Origin: Paenibacillus daejeonensis DSM 15491
Lineage (GTDB): Bacteria > Bacillota > Bacilli > Paenibacillales > Paenibacillaceae
Length of the DNA stretch: 64,000 bases
NCBI RefSeq assembly: GCF_000378385.1
Contig: NZ_KB899659.1
Coordinates: forward strand, 647,418 to 711,417
Direction of reading: 5' to 3'
In this document: positions 33,438-41,699 of the stretch, one piece after another
Position numbering within the stretch: the first letter of the stretch is position 1
Layout: the number at the start of each line of letters is the position of its first letter
The notes under the pieces: generated by a model
Told to the model about the DNA's origin: nothing
Database searches by the model: none
What the model saw: the letters and a program-made list of their open reading frames with translations, nothing else
Translations under genes and position numbers: made by a program

Positions 33438-34337
33438 ATGAAAAAAATGTGGAGTAGCCTGCTCGTCATGACGTTGACCATCGCCTTGTTATCAGCTTGC
33501 GGAAGCAACAACGACCCCGAGGAAACGCAGCCAGTCAATGCCGACCCTGCCCCGCCTGTCACTTCAACGAATGAGGGAAATGAGGGGCTGGCAGACGGAC
33601 GTTATTATGCCGAAGGTGACTATGCGGAAAAATCCGGCTGGAAAGAAGTTGTCGCCCTTGACGTCCAGAATGGCCAAATCGCAAGCGTTCACTGGAACGG
33701 CCTGCACAGGGATGGCGGTCTTGACAAAAAATCAGTCTCCGAGGCCGGCGCTTATGGCATGGTCGCGAACGGTGGCGCGCAGGCCGAGTGGCATGAACAA
33801 GCTGCCAAAGCCGAGCAGTTTGTAGTGGATCAGCAAAAGAGTGAGGCGCTCGCGCCAAACAGTGAAGGCAAAACCGATGCAGTCTCCGGGGTATCCATCG
33901 GTGTCGGCGAGTTCTCTTCCCTAATTGATGAGGCGCTGGCCGCCGGTCCCGTGACCCCTGGCCCTTACAAAGACGGGACGTACCGGGCCGAGGCTCCCGA
34001 ATTCGATGCCAAGTCTGGCTGGAAAGAAAATGTCACCATCACGGTCATTAACGGCAACCTTGCAGCAGTTAGCTGGAATGGTACCCACAAAGACGGCGGC
34101 ACCGACAAAATCACGCGTTCCAAAGACGGCGAATACGGCATGAAAGCCAACGGCGGAGCCGCGGCTGAATGGCACGAGCAGGCCCGCAGCGCCGAACAGT
34201 TCCTGCTGGAACAGCAAGACCCGGCCAACATTGTTTATCGGGCAGAAGACGGCAAGACGGATGCCATCGCAGGTGTTTCTATCCACGTGGACAGCTTTGT
34301 CCAGTTGGCTGAAGAAGCATTGGCAGGCGCCAAGTAA
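33438..34337 (+). CDS. pplA: PplA-like flavinylated surface lipoprotein (two FMN-binding domains)
   Basis: A 299-residue lipoprotein: signal peptide with lipobox LLSAC, an acidic linker, then two tandem FMN-binding domains (about 52-165 and 176-295). The domains share GW K-E motifs, HWNGLHRDGG / SWNGTHKDGG and YGM-x-ANGGA-x-AEWHEQA. Each has an ApbE-type attachment site near its end: D147-A-V-S-G-V-S153 and D275-A-I-A-G-V-S281. In Listeria PplA the matching residues carry covalent FMN and pass electrons to extracellular acceptors. Both sites here have Val in place of the usual Ala. First gene of the operon with ndh2; two Rex/Fnr-type boxes precede it. Confidence 0.9.
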   Translation: MKKMWSSLLVMTLTIALLSACGSNNDPEETQPVNADPAPPVTSTNEGNEGLADGRYYAEGDYAEKSGWKEVVALDVQNGQIASVHWNGLHRDGGLDKKSVSEAGAYGMVANGGAQAEWHEQAAKAEQFVVDQQKSEALAPNSEGKTDAVSGVSIGVGEFSSLIDEALAAGPVTPGPYKDGTYRAEAPEFDAKSGWKENVTITVINGNLAAVSWNGTHKDGGTDKITRSKDGEYGMKANGGAAAEWHEQARSAEQFLLEQQDPANIVYRAEDGKTDAIAGVSIHVDSFVQLAEEALAGAK

Positions 34338-34387
34338 CCCCAGCATCGGGCAACCAAGACTACTACACCCTTAAGGGGGACAACACA

Positions 34388-36235
34388 ATGAAGCGAATTA
34401 TCGTCCTAGGCGGCGGCTACGGCGGGGTTCTGACCGCCAAGAAGCTCGCCAACCGGTTGCGCAAGCATCCTGACGTGTCCATTACACTTATTGATCGCAA
34501 ACCGTATCATACGCTGCTTACCGAGCTGCATGAGGTTGCGGCGAACCGGGTAGCAGAAGACTCCATCAAGATTGATCTCAAGAAGATTTTTGCCGGCTTC
34601 CGCAATGTGCGGGTCGTGCTCGATGAAATCGGAGACATTGATTTTGAGAGCCAGACTCTGCAAGGTCACCAGCAAACCTATGCCTACGATTACCTGGTCA
34701 TCGGGACGGGCAGTAAGCCAACCTTCTTCGGAATTCCCGGGGCTGATGAGCATGCATTGACGCTGTGGTCCTACGAGGATGCCGTTCGACTGAAGGAGCA
34801 TACCCGGGAGATGTTCCGCAGCGCCGTTAAGGAATTAAATACACAGGCCCGCAAAGAAATGCTGACCTTCGTCGTGGTGGGCGGCGGGTTTACAGGGGTA
34901 GAGATGATCGGCGAGCTCGCTGAGTACACGAAGGAGCTGTGTCGGGAATTCCATGTCGATCCCGGCGAGGTCTCCCTCCATGTGGCCGATATGATGGACC
35001 GCATCCTGCCCATCTTGCCCCAGCGACTGATCGACAAATCACAGAAGCGGCTGCGCAAGATGGGTGTACAGATCTCCACCGGAGCTAAAATTACGGAAGT
35101 GAAAGCAAATGCCGTGACAGTGGGCGGAGCAGACATCCTCTCGCGTACCGTCATCTGGACGGCCGGCGTCGAAGGCACCGATCTGGTGGGAGAGCTCGAC
35201 GTGGAGCAGAAAGGCCGCCGCCGGATTCTAACCAACGACAAGCTGCAGGTACCCGCGCATGAGAATGTGTATGTGGTCGGAGACAATATCTTCTATATTC
35301 CGGAGGGGGCTACGCACCCCGTGCCCCAGATGGTCGAAAATGCCGAGCTAGCAGCGCCAATCATTGCGCACAACATTGCATCCGAGTTTTTAAAAAAACC
35401 TAAAAAAGCCTATCAGCCGACCTTTCACGGAACGATGGTCTGTATCGGGAGCCGTTACGGCGTCGCCAATGTAGGGATTCCGGGCATGATGTTCCAGCTT
35501 AGCGGCCTGCCTGCGATGGCTGTGAAGCATCTCATCAATCTCGTTTATTTGTTCCAGGTGTGCGGCTTCAACAAAGTGTATCATTATCTGCTGCATGAGT
35601 TTGTCTATATCCGCAACAATCGCAGCTTCCTGGGCGGACACTTCGCCAAGCGGTCACCGAACTTCTGGCTCGTCCCCCTGCGGCTGCTGACGGGGGGCAT
35701 GTGGTTCCTGCAAGGCTGGGATAAGATGGTGAAGATTTTAAAGGAGCCTGGAGCGGTGTTTCTGATCCCCGCCCAGGCGGCGGACGGCACTAGTGGTGCA
35801 ACCGCTACGGCTGATGCAGTGTCCGCGGCATCAGCCCATACCGAAGCTGCCCTCTCTGCCCTGCCCGTTCCTGACATCGTTCAATCGATTGTTGACTGGT
35901 CGATGGGACTCATGTTCTTTCATGGAGATGGCAGCTACAATGCTCTGGCGTACGTGTTCCAGGCCACCATGGTGGGGGCCGAGCTGATTGTCGGACTCCT
36001 GCTCATTGTCGGATTGTTCAGTGCTCCTGCTGCAGCTGCATCTGTAGCGATGGGGGCAATGATCTGGATTTCCGGCATGGCTCCCTACGACATGCTGTGG
36101 TACATGGCAGCCGGCATTGCCCTGATCGGTGGATCGGGAAGCACGTTCGGACTTGATTACTACGTCTATCCCATACTCAAAAAAATATGGCGCCATATCC
36201 CGCTCGTCCGGCGCTGGTACACCTATTCTGACTAG
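34388..36235 (+). CDS. ndh2: Type II NADH dehydrogenase (Ndh2) with C-terminal membrane domain
   Basis: A 615-residue flavoprotein. The N-terminal two-dinucleotide-binding half has FAD site VLGGGYGG (6-13), NADH site VVVGGGFTG (about 161-169) and VYVVGDN. The C-terminal extension from about 425 has four helices in a DoxX-like arrangement (RLLTGGMWFLQGWDKM...). It oxidises cytoplasmic NADH and reduces quinone. The extension marks the FLEET-specific Ndh2, not the respiratory Ndh. The first loop, predicted outside, contains D466-G-T-S-G-A-T472-A-T, a full ApbE flavinylation motif like that of NqrB. Fifty bases separate it from pplA. Confidence 0.92.
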   Translation: MKRIIVLGGGYGGVLTAKKLANRLRKHPDVSITLIDRKPYHTLLTELHEVAANRVAEDSIKIDLKKIFAGFRNVRVVLDEIGDIDFESQTLQGHQQTYAYDYLVIGTGSKPTFFGIPGADEHALTLWSYEDAVRLKEHTREMFRSAVKELNTQARKEMLTFVVVGGGFTGVEMIGELAEYTKELCREFHVDPGEVSLHVADMMDRILPILPQRLIDKSQKRLRKMGVQISTGAKITEVKANAVTVGGADILSRTVIWTAGVEGTDLVGELDVEQKGRRRILTNDKLQVPAHENVYVVGDNIFYIPEGATHPVPQMVENAELAAPIIAHNIASEFLKKPKKAYQPTFHGTMVCIGSRYGVANVGIPGMMFQLSGLPAMAVKHLINLVYLFQVCGFNKVYHYLLHEFVYIRNNRSFLGGHFAKRSPNFWLVPLRLLTGGMWFLQGWDKMVKILKEPGAVFLIPAQAADGTSGATATADAVSAASAHTEAALSALPVPDIVQSIVDWSMGLMFFHGDGSYNALAYVFQATMVGAELIVGLLLIVGLFSAPAAAASVAMGAMIWISGMAPYDMLWYMAAGIALIGGSGSTFGLDYYVYPILKKIWRHIPLVRRWYTYSD

Positions 36236-36274
36236 CCCGGTTTTCCCGGAGAGCTGCAAAGGAGTGTGAGTTCC

Positions 36275-36709
36275 ATGACAACTGTGCTGATACACGAAGC
36301 GCTCCGGCTGTTGCGCGAACAGATGGACCCGTCGGTCGAGATGGCATTGACGCTGGATGTAGTGCCCTCCGAGGATATCGCGGCCCTACTGCAGATGCAT
36401 GAGCTGGATTCTGACCGGAAGGTGACCATCCTCGCCTGCTGCATCCTTATCCGCATGGCCGTCATGAAGCATCGCCGCCTGTCCGCAGAGGACAATGAAC
36501 AGTTGACACGGGCGATACTGGATGGTGATTACTTAAGCGGACTCGTCTATCGTCTCGCCTCCAGGCGCAAGGAGTGGAAGCTGCTCGGCATGTTGACGCC
36601 TCTGCAAAAGCGGATGCAGCTCGCCCTGCTGCGGGGGCGGGCAGCAGAGGGGCTCTTCGCGGAACAGCGCCAGCATATAGCAGAGTATTTGAATCGGTCC
36701 TGCGCGTGA
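36275..36709 (+). CDS. Short HepS-like (heptaprenyl diphosphate synthase component I) protein
   Basis: A 144-residue protein lying between ndh2 and the polyprenyl synthase gene. The stretch NEQLTRAILDGDYLSGLVYRLAS (about 74-96) matches the core of B. subtilis HepS ([20 protein letters not shown]), and the helix before it (VTILACCILIRMAVMKH) also aligns with HepS. It is about 110 residues shorter than HepS, lacking much of the C-terminal half. I infer a trimmed regulatory subunit that pairs with the next gene product to set prenyl chain length. ATG 36275 follows AAAGGAG. The match is by eye only. Confidence 0.65.
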   Translation: MTTVLIHEALRLLREQMDPSVEMALTLDVVPSEDIAALLQMHELDSDRKVTILACCILIRMAVMKHRRLSAEDNEQLTRAILDGDYLSGLVYRLASRRKEWKLLGMLTPLQKRMQLALLRGRAAEGLFAEQRQHIAEYLNRSCA

Positions 36710-36748
36710 GATAGCAGTACAATCCAACAAGAGGAGGAGGAATGCCGC

Positions 36749-37732
36749 ATGAAGCTACATGACCAGTTAGGTGTGGATCTGCGCGTCATTGATGCGACAC
36801 TGCGGGAGGTCATCCGTACGGACCGGGACCTCCCTGCCTCCTCCATTGTCCGTGATGGGATCTTGAAGTTGATTGACGCCGGGGGCAAACGATTGCGTCC
36901 TATCATGGTTATTGTCGGCAGCCGGTTCGGCAAGCTGGAGCGGAGACGGCCGGTCCTCAGGGTCGCAGCTCTCGTTGAATATTTGCATATGGCTTCCCTC
37001 ATTCATGACGACATTATCGATCAAGCCGACCTGCGCCGGGGAGCGCCGACTCTGCACACGCAGATCGGCATCTCCGGCGCTGTTCTTACAGGTAACTACA
37101 TGATGGCACGAGTCCTGGAGTGGGCGGCCGAGGCTGCCCCAGACCGGGAGCCTGATGCACAGGAGCAGCAGCAGTCCCAGCTGGCGGCCAGTCTCTCGGA
37201 GTTGTGTATTGGCGAATATCAGCAGCTGCATAACCGCTTCAACTTCGATCTGACCCTCCAACATTATCTGGATAAAACTCGGCGTAAAACCGCCCTGCTG
37301 CTCGCCTTGTGTCTACGCGCAGGCGCCCATAGCACACACGCAGAGCCCGAGGTTGCCGAGCTGCTCTATCAATTGGGCGAAGCGCTGGGCATGACATTCC
37401 AAATCCGTGACGACATCATGGATTTCACGCAGCAGGAGGGCCAACTCGGCAAGCCGGTTGGAGCAGACTTGCGTAACGGCAACATTACACTGCCGGTGCT
37501 CTATGCACTAGAGGAACCCGAACTTGCACAGCAGATTCGTGCGCTGGGTCCGACAGCGAATGCGGCTGCCTTTGACGAGGCGATACGTGAGATTGCAGCC
37601 AGTAACGCCATCGAACGCTGTGAGGCAATGGCAGACTCGTACGCACAGGCGGCCCTGGCGCTGATCGGCCAGCTGGCTCAACATCCCGCAAGCCCGCAGT
37701 TGCGGGTGCTGGCGCAATATTTTCTGAGCTGA
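36749..37732 (+). CDS. dmkB: Polyprenyl diphosphate synthase (HepT/DmkB-type)
   Basis: A 327-residue trans-prenyltransferase that makes the long prenyl tail of a quinone. It has GGKRLRP (45-51), first Asp-rich motif DDIID (87-91), and second Asp-rich motif DDIMD (221-225) before GKPVGADLRNGNITLPVLYAL. Length and motifs are normal for HepT. GAGGAGGAGG lies just upstream. It is the last gene of the pplA operon. In the FLEET scheme DmkB makes the tail that DmkA attaches to form demethylmenaquinone separate from the aerobic pool. Confidence 0.9.
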   Translation: MKLHDQLGVDLRVIDATLREVIRTDRDLPASSIVRDGILKLIDAGGKRLRPIMVIVGSRFGKLERRRPVLRVAALVEYLHMASLIHDDIIDQADLRRGAPTLHTQIGISGAVLTGNYMMARVLEWAAEAAPDREPDAQEQQQSQLAASLSELCIGEYQQLHNRFNFDLTLQHYLDKTRRKTALLLALCLRAGAHSTHAEPEVAELLYQLGEALGMTFQIRDDIMDFTQQEGQLGKPVGADLRNGNITLPVLYALEEPELAQQIRALGPTANAAAFDEAIREIAASNAIERCEAMADSYAQAALALIGQLAQHPASPQLRVLAQYFLS

Positions 37733-37751
37733 TGGCAGACAAACAAACGAC

Positions 37752-37793
37752 GACCCACAAGAAGGACACGATGCACGTGCCCTCTTGTGGGTC
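37752..37793 (+). terminator. Terminator of the pplA-ndh2-dmkB operon
   Basis: GACCCACAAGA / TCTTGTGGGTC, 11-bp arms enclosing a second pairing (GCACGTGC), followed by ATTTG. No strong T run, so it may be partly read through. Confidence 0.6.
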
Positions 37794-37902
37794 ATTTGCG
37801 TTATACCTAAGGCCAGTTAGGGAATTAGGATACAAACGAACGCATGGAAAGAGTAATATTGGCGGAAGGCCAGGGGGATGGGAGGTTAGTAGACTGGAGA
37901 GT

Positions 37903-37925
37903 AGTTCACTGAGTCGTAGTGAACT
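37903..37925. repeat. Small inverted repeat in the gap between the convergent operons
   Basis: AGTTCACT / AGTGAACT, 8-bp perfect arms with a 7-base loop. Role unknown. The 520-base gap 37733-38253 otherwise holds the operon terminator and the repeat array at 38059-38188; I see no gene in it. Confidence 0.45.
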
Positions 37926-38058
37926 GGAGCATAGCTACTGGGTCGTAATAATCCAATGTTCGGCGTGACCACCGACCAGAACGTAGTCGGTTATCATTAT
38001 GACTGTTATGGCTTCTATTTTCCTTTATGAATGGTTTAAACCCAATTCTACGACGATG

Positions 38059-38188
38059 TGGCGCAAATGTTCCGCTATTGCGTGAATTCAGGCCGATTTT
38101 GCTAGTCCATTCAAGAAATAACGGAACATAAGCGCCATAACCTTCTGATGCCCCATGTAAAATGCGATATAGCGGAAAATATGCGACG
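38059..38188. repeat. Three 21-bp repeats of a second intergenic family
   Basis: Copies at 38059-38079 (minus), 38117-38137 and 38168-38188 (plus) share AATA(G/A)CGGAA(C/A)AT-N2-GCG-N-C. The two plus-strand copies start 51 bases apart, echoing the 50-base pitch of the array at 2101-2285, though the sequence differs. They lie between the two convergent electron-transfer operons, close to the dmkA 3' end. Confidence 0.55.
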
Positions 38189-38253
38189 TTTCATACGTTC
38201 ATAAGCAACCTCACACGTCGCTTTCGTCTTAAGATTCGCTTCCCCCTGCCCCC

Positions 38254-39177
38254 TCAGCCCCCAAGCAGCGCAGCCGCCAGCATGGTCAGGCCCATCAGCT
38301 GGTAGAGCTGAATCGTTCCGGCGTTCGCAGCGAGAAACCTGGGAAGATCGTCCAGATGTCGTACTGCCGAGCGGACCGTGCGCCAAGCCAACGGTATAGT
38401 GACAAGTCCAAGCAGCCAATACAGGTTGCCGGTCAACCAAGCCAGGACGGGGAGACTGAGATACGTACACACGAACAGGCCGCCGAAGACGAACAGGCCG
38501 GGACGTTTGCCGATTCGTACCAAGCCATTGCGCTTGCCCCCGCGGATATCCGCTTCGTAGTCCGGATACTGATTAATCCACAGAATGGCCATGACGAGAA
38601 ACGCAATGGGCACACCGATCAGCACCACCTTCAGATCCAGCCTGCCCGTCAGCATGACATACATGCCAGAGAGGAGCAGCGGGCCAAACGCCAGACCCAC
38701 CGCGAACTCGCCCAAGCCATTGTAATTTAGTTTGAACGGCGGCAGGCTGTAAGCCACCGCCAGTACTCCTCCAATCATTCCAATCCAGAACACATGTGGT
38801 TCGCGGAACCAGGCGATCAGCACGCCAACAATGAAGGCCGCGGCTAAGGTCACCAGTGCAATGAGGGCTGTCTCGCCGAGTGTGAGTCTGCCGTCGATGA
38901 TTGTTTTTTTGCCACCGCTAAACGGGGTCCGACGATCTGCAGTAACATAGCGGTCTACGCCTGTGTAGTAATCAATGAACTCATTGACGGCGTTCTTACC
39001 AATCTCAATCAGGTAGATGCCGACCAGGGCGGCTACGATCCATCCGACAGGCAAGCTGCCCGTATCTGCATACGCCAGTGCTGTCGCAATAAGCAGCGGT
39101 ACGGTCGAAGCGATCCAAATCTTCGGGTCGGCCAGCTGCCAGAATCCGCGCCAGCGTCTTCTCAAGGTGGTCTCCAT
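38254..39177 (-). CDS. dmkA: UbiA-family 1,4-dihydroxy-2-naphthoate prenyltransferase (DmkA)
   Basis: A 307-residue membrane prenyltransferase with about eight helices. The two Mg-diphosphate binding motifs are NEFID (65-69, then YYTGVDR) and NQYPD (202-206, then YEADIRGGKR). It joins the polyprenyl tail to DHNA, giving demethylmenaquinone. In FLEET loci this second MenA-like enzyme supplies a quinone pool for Ndh2. ATG 39177 is chosen 9 bases after AAAGGAG; the ATG at 39186 abuts that site. Last gene of the eetA operon, 34 bases after ecfT. No clear terminator follows. Confidence 0.9.
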   Translation of the reverse strand: METTLRRRWRGFWQLADPKIWIASTVPLLIATALAYADTGSLPVGWIVAALVGIYLIEIGKNAVNEFIDYYTGVDRYVTADRRTPFSGGKKTIIDGRLTLGETALIALVTLAAAFIVGVLIAWFREPHVFWIGMIGGVLAVAYSLPPFKLNYNGLGEFAVGLAFGPLLLSGMYVMLTGRLDLKVVLIGVPIAFLVMAILWINQYPDYEADIRGGKRNGLVRIGKRPGLFVFGGLFVCTYLSLPVLAWLTGNLYWLLGLVTIPLAWRTVRSAVRHLDDLPRFLAANAGTIQLYQLMGLTMLAAALLGG

Positions 39178-39211
39178 CCTATTCATCTCCTTTATCTTAG
39201 TCTGCTATGGA

Positions 39212-40006
39212 CTATAACCAAGCGGCGGCCGCAATGGGGAGCACGAACAACCCAAGGAAGCATGAGTCGCGGAGCTGCCAGCTCAGAGAGCGATACCTGG
39301 TGCGGGGAGCATCCAGACGATAGCCGCGCGCTTCCATCGCCTCTGCCAAGGCTACCGCCCGCCGCAGCGCACCCGCGGTTACGGGGATCAGCAACGCAGC
39401 CAGCAAGCGTGCCCGCTTTTGCAGAGGTTGGCTGCGCAGGTCAAGTCCACGGGACACCTGTGCCTTCCATATCCGCTGAGCTTCATCGAACAGCGTGGGC
39501 ACAAACCGCAGCGCAATGCCCAGCATCAGCGTCAAGCGATCGCTGCGCACACCCAGCCGTCGCAGCGGGGCCAGCACCTCGCCCAATCCTTGTGCCAGTT
39601 GGTCCGGCTGGGTTGTGAACGTCAGTACAGCCGCAAAAACGATGAACATCACCATTCGCAAGGCGGCAACAATACCTCGCTCTAGCCCGCCTGTGTACAA
39701 AGCCACTGCTCCCACCTGCATCAATTGTGCGCCGCTGCTGTCAAACAGCAGGTGAAACAAGACAATGAAGGACAGCAGCAGCCACAGCGACTTCACCGCC
39801 CGGGCAACCGCTAGCAGCGATATGGAAGTTGACTTCACTAGCAGGAGAGTGAACGCCAATAGGGCCAGCAGCTTCGTATAGTCGTCGACAAGGAAGACCG
39901 CGGCCATAAAAAGAGGCACAGCGAGTATTTTGGCGCGAGGATCCAGTCGGTGCATCCACGAGTCCCCCGCAATATATCGTCCAAAAATCATCCGTTGTCT
40001 CTTCAT
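39212..40006 (-). CDS. fmnA: EcfT-type transmembrane subunit (FmnA-like)
   Basis: A 264-residue ECF transporter T component with five helices and both coupling motifs for the ATPases: KAQVSRGLDLRS (Ser-Arg-Gly) and AMEARGYRLDAP (Ala-Arg-Gly). The family start, FGRYIAGDSWMHRLDPRAKI, is classical. In Listeria, FmnA is an EcfT-like protein needed, with EetB, to move flavin out of the cell for FmnB. The gene is bracketed by ecfA2 (4-base overlap) and dmkA, which supports that role over vitamin import. Confidence 0.87.
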   Translation of the reverse strand: MKRQRMIFGRYIAGDSWMHRLDPRAKILAVPLFMAAVFLVDDYTKLLALLAFTLLLVKSTSISLLAVARAVKSLWLLLSFIVLFHLLFDSSGAQLMQVGAVALYTGGLERGIVAALRMVMFIVFAAVLTFTTQPDQLAQGLGEVLAPLRRLGVRSDRLTLMLGIALRFVPTLFDEAQRIWKAQVSRGLDLRSQPLQKRARLLAALLIPVTAGALRRAVALAEAMEARGYRLDAPRTRYRSLSWQLRDSCFLGLFVLPIAAAAWL

Positions 40007-40857
40007 GTGGGCCGCCCCCTCTCGTATGCCTGATGAATCGCAGCAGCCAATTCGGAGGGCTGGGGCCAGATCCTGTCAAATTCAATGCCAGTCAGCTCGG
40101 CTACCCCAAGAGCCAGACGTATCGCACCCGGTACAATCACGCCTGCCGCCTCCAGTGCTGCGGTATGCTGCAAAAGCGTATGGCCTGCCCCATGGAAGGT
40201 AAGCTGTCCCTCCCGCAGAACGACATAGTCTTCAGCATATGGCGCGACATCCTCTAACCGGTGAGTGGCCACAAGGACGGTTTTGCCTGCCTCCCGGCAC
40301 ATGGCATCCAGCCTGGCCATTAACTCGCAGCGACCAGCCGCATCGAGTGACGCTGTCGGTTCATCCAGAACGATGATATCCGGATCACAGGCCAGGACAG
40401 CGGCTATGGCTGCCCGGCGCTGCTGCCCCGAGCTGAGCCGGAAGGGGCTGCGCGCCAGCAGCGAGTCATCCAGACCCATCCATTGCGCCGCCCGCCGAGC
40501 AGCAGCCTCTGCCTCCGCTTCATCCACGCCATGATTCAGCGGTCCGAAGCACAAATCCTGGAGGACCGTTTCCTCAAACAGCTGCTGCTCGGGATATTGA
40601 AAAACCAGACCGACGCGTCGCCGTACTGCCCGGCAGGCCGCTTGGCTACTGCCCGCATCCAGGGTAATCTCCCCTACCCTTACGTTGCCACTGTCCGGCA
40701 GCAGCAACCCGTTGAAGTGCTGGAGCAGAGTAGACTTCCCTGAACCAGGTGCGCCAAGCACAGCTGTCATGGCACCTTCCCTCAACTGAAAACTCAAACC
40801 GACAAGGCCTGCTCCATGCGGATAGGTGAAGCTGATATCTTCGAGACTAATGCCCAT
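40003..40857 (-). CDS. ecfA2: ECF transporter ATPase EcfA2
   Basis: A 284-residue ABC ATPase. Walker A GAPGSGKS (35-42), Q-loop FQYPEQQLFEETV, signature LSSGQQRRAAIA and Walker B IIVLDEPTASLD are all intact. EcfA1 and EcfA2 form a heterodimer that drives EcfT. ATG 40857 is chosen with GGGAGGCGGTGGA upstream; it lies inside the 3' end of ecfA1 (64-base overlap). The stop overlaps ecfT by 4 bases. Confidence 0.88.
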   Translation of the reverse strand: MGISLEDISFTYPHGAGLVGLSFQLREGAMTAVLGAPGSGKSTLLQHFNGLLLPDSGNVRVGEITLDAGSSQAACRAVRRRVGLVFQYPEQQLFEETVLQDLCFGPLNHGVDEAEAEAAARRAAQWMGLDDSLLARSPFRLSSGQQRRAAIAAVLACDPDIIVLDEPTASLDAAGRCELMARLDAMCREAGKTVLVATHRLEDVAPYAEDYVVLREGQLTFHGAGHTLLQHTAALEAAGVIVPGAIRLALGVAELTGIEFDRIWPQPSELAAAIHQAYERGRPT

Positions 40858-41687
40858 AACGCATCCACCGCCTCCCGTTCTGTCGTCCACTCCCCGGTCT
40901 CCACACCGAGCTGGCGCAGCTCTCGGCATACTTGCAAGGCATAAGGGATCTCAAGCCGGCTGTCCTGTAGCAAGCCTTCATCCCCTAGCAATTCTCCGGG
41001 CTTGCCGTCGGCGACGACACAACCTTCGCGCAGCACAATTAACCGGTCCGCCGCCGCCATCTCCTCGATCTCATGTGTTATCATAACAATCGTTAGAAGA
41101 CCGGATCGGTGGGTACGCTTGAGCCAAGACAACAGGTCCGCCCGCGACGAACCATCCAGCATGGCAGAGGCTTCATCCAGAATGAGAATTTCCGGCTGCA
41201 TAGCTAGCACAGCGGCCAGGGCCACTCGCTGCTTCTGTCCTCCGGAGAGCGTACCGGGATGCCGATCCAGCAGCTCCGTGAGATTGAACTGGGCCGCTAT
41301 TTGCCATAGCCGTTTATCGATTGCTTCTGGGGAGAGCCCTTGATTCTCCAGCCCAAAAGCCAAATCATCCTCTACCGTCAATCCGACGAATTGATCATCG
41401 GGCTGGGGGAAAACGATACCTACCTTTTGCCGAATATCCCAAAGCGTATCCGCTCTCAGCCAACGTCCATCTATTTCGATTGTTCCACTCTCTGCTAGCA
41501 ACAGGCCGTTAAGTAGTCGGACTAGCGTTGATTTGCCTGAGCCGTTGCCGCCAGCCACACAGACCCACTCGCCTCGCTCCACAGTTAGCGTCACGCCATT
41601 GATGACGGGTGCTTCGCCAGTTGCTCTGCGGCAAACAACATCCTTCATCCGAATCACCGGATTGGACTTCTTCTTCTGGACCATCAT
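40794..41687 (-). CDS. ecfA1: ECF transporter ATPase EcfA1
   Basis: A 297-residue ABC ATPase. Walker A GGNGSGKS (46-53), Q-loop FPQPDDQFVGLTVEDDLAFGLEN, signature LSGGQKQRVALA and Walker B ILILDEASAMLD are present. 'LDEASAMLD' is the form typical of EcfA1. Start 41687 follows GGGAGGG by 5 bases; a GTG at 41693 lies within that site. The gene starts 12 bases after eetB stops. Paired with EcfA2, it gives this locus its own ATPase pair. Confidence 0.88.
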   Translation of the reverse strand: MMVQKKKSNPVIRMKDVVCRRATGEAPVINGVTLTVERGEWVCVAGGNGSGKSTLVRLLNGLLLAESGTIEIDGRWLRADTLWDIRQKVGIVFPQPDDQFVGLTVEDDLAFGLENQGLSPEAIDKRLWQIAAQFNLTELLDRHPGTLSGGQKQRVALAAVLAMQPEILILDEASAMLDGSSRADLLSWLKRTHRSGLLTIVMITHEIEEMAAADRLIVLREGCVVADGKPGELLGDEGLLQDSRLEIPYALQVCRELRQLGVETGEWTTEREAVDALWALVSKISASPIRMEQALSV

Positions 41688-41699
41688 CGCCACCCTCCC

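Noticed and set aside
36275-36709. Reading the 144-residue gene as a new FLEET protein of unknown fold
   Set aside because: The GDY-SGL core and helix before it align by eye with HepS, so a prenyl synthase subunit is the simpler explanation.
39212-41687. ECF genes as an ordinary vitamin or cobalt importer
   Set aside because: They are fused by overlaps to eetB, eetA and dmkA, and the usual import S components are absent, so the flavin-export reading fits better.
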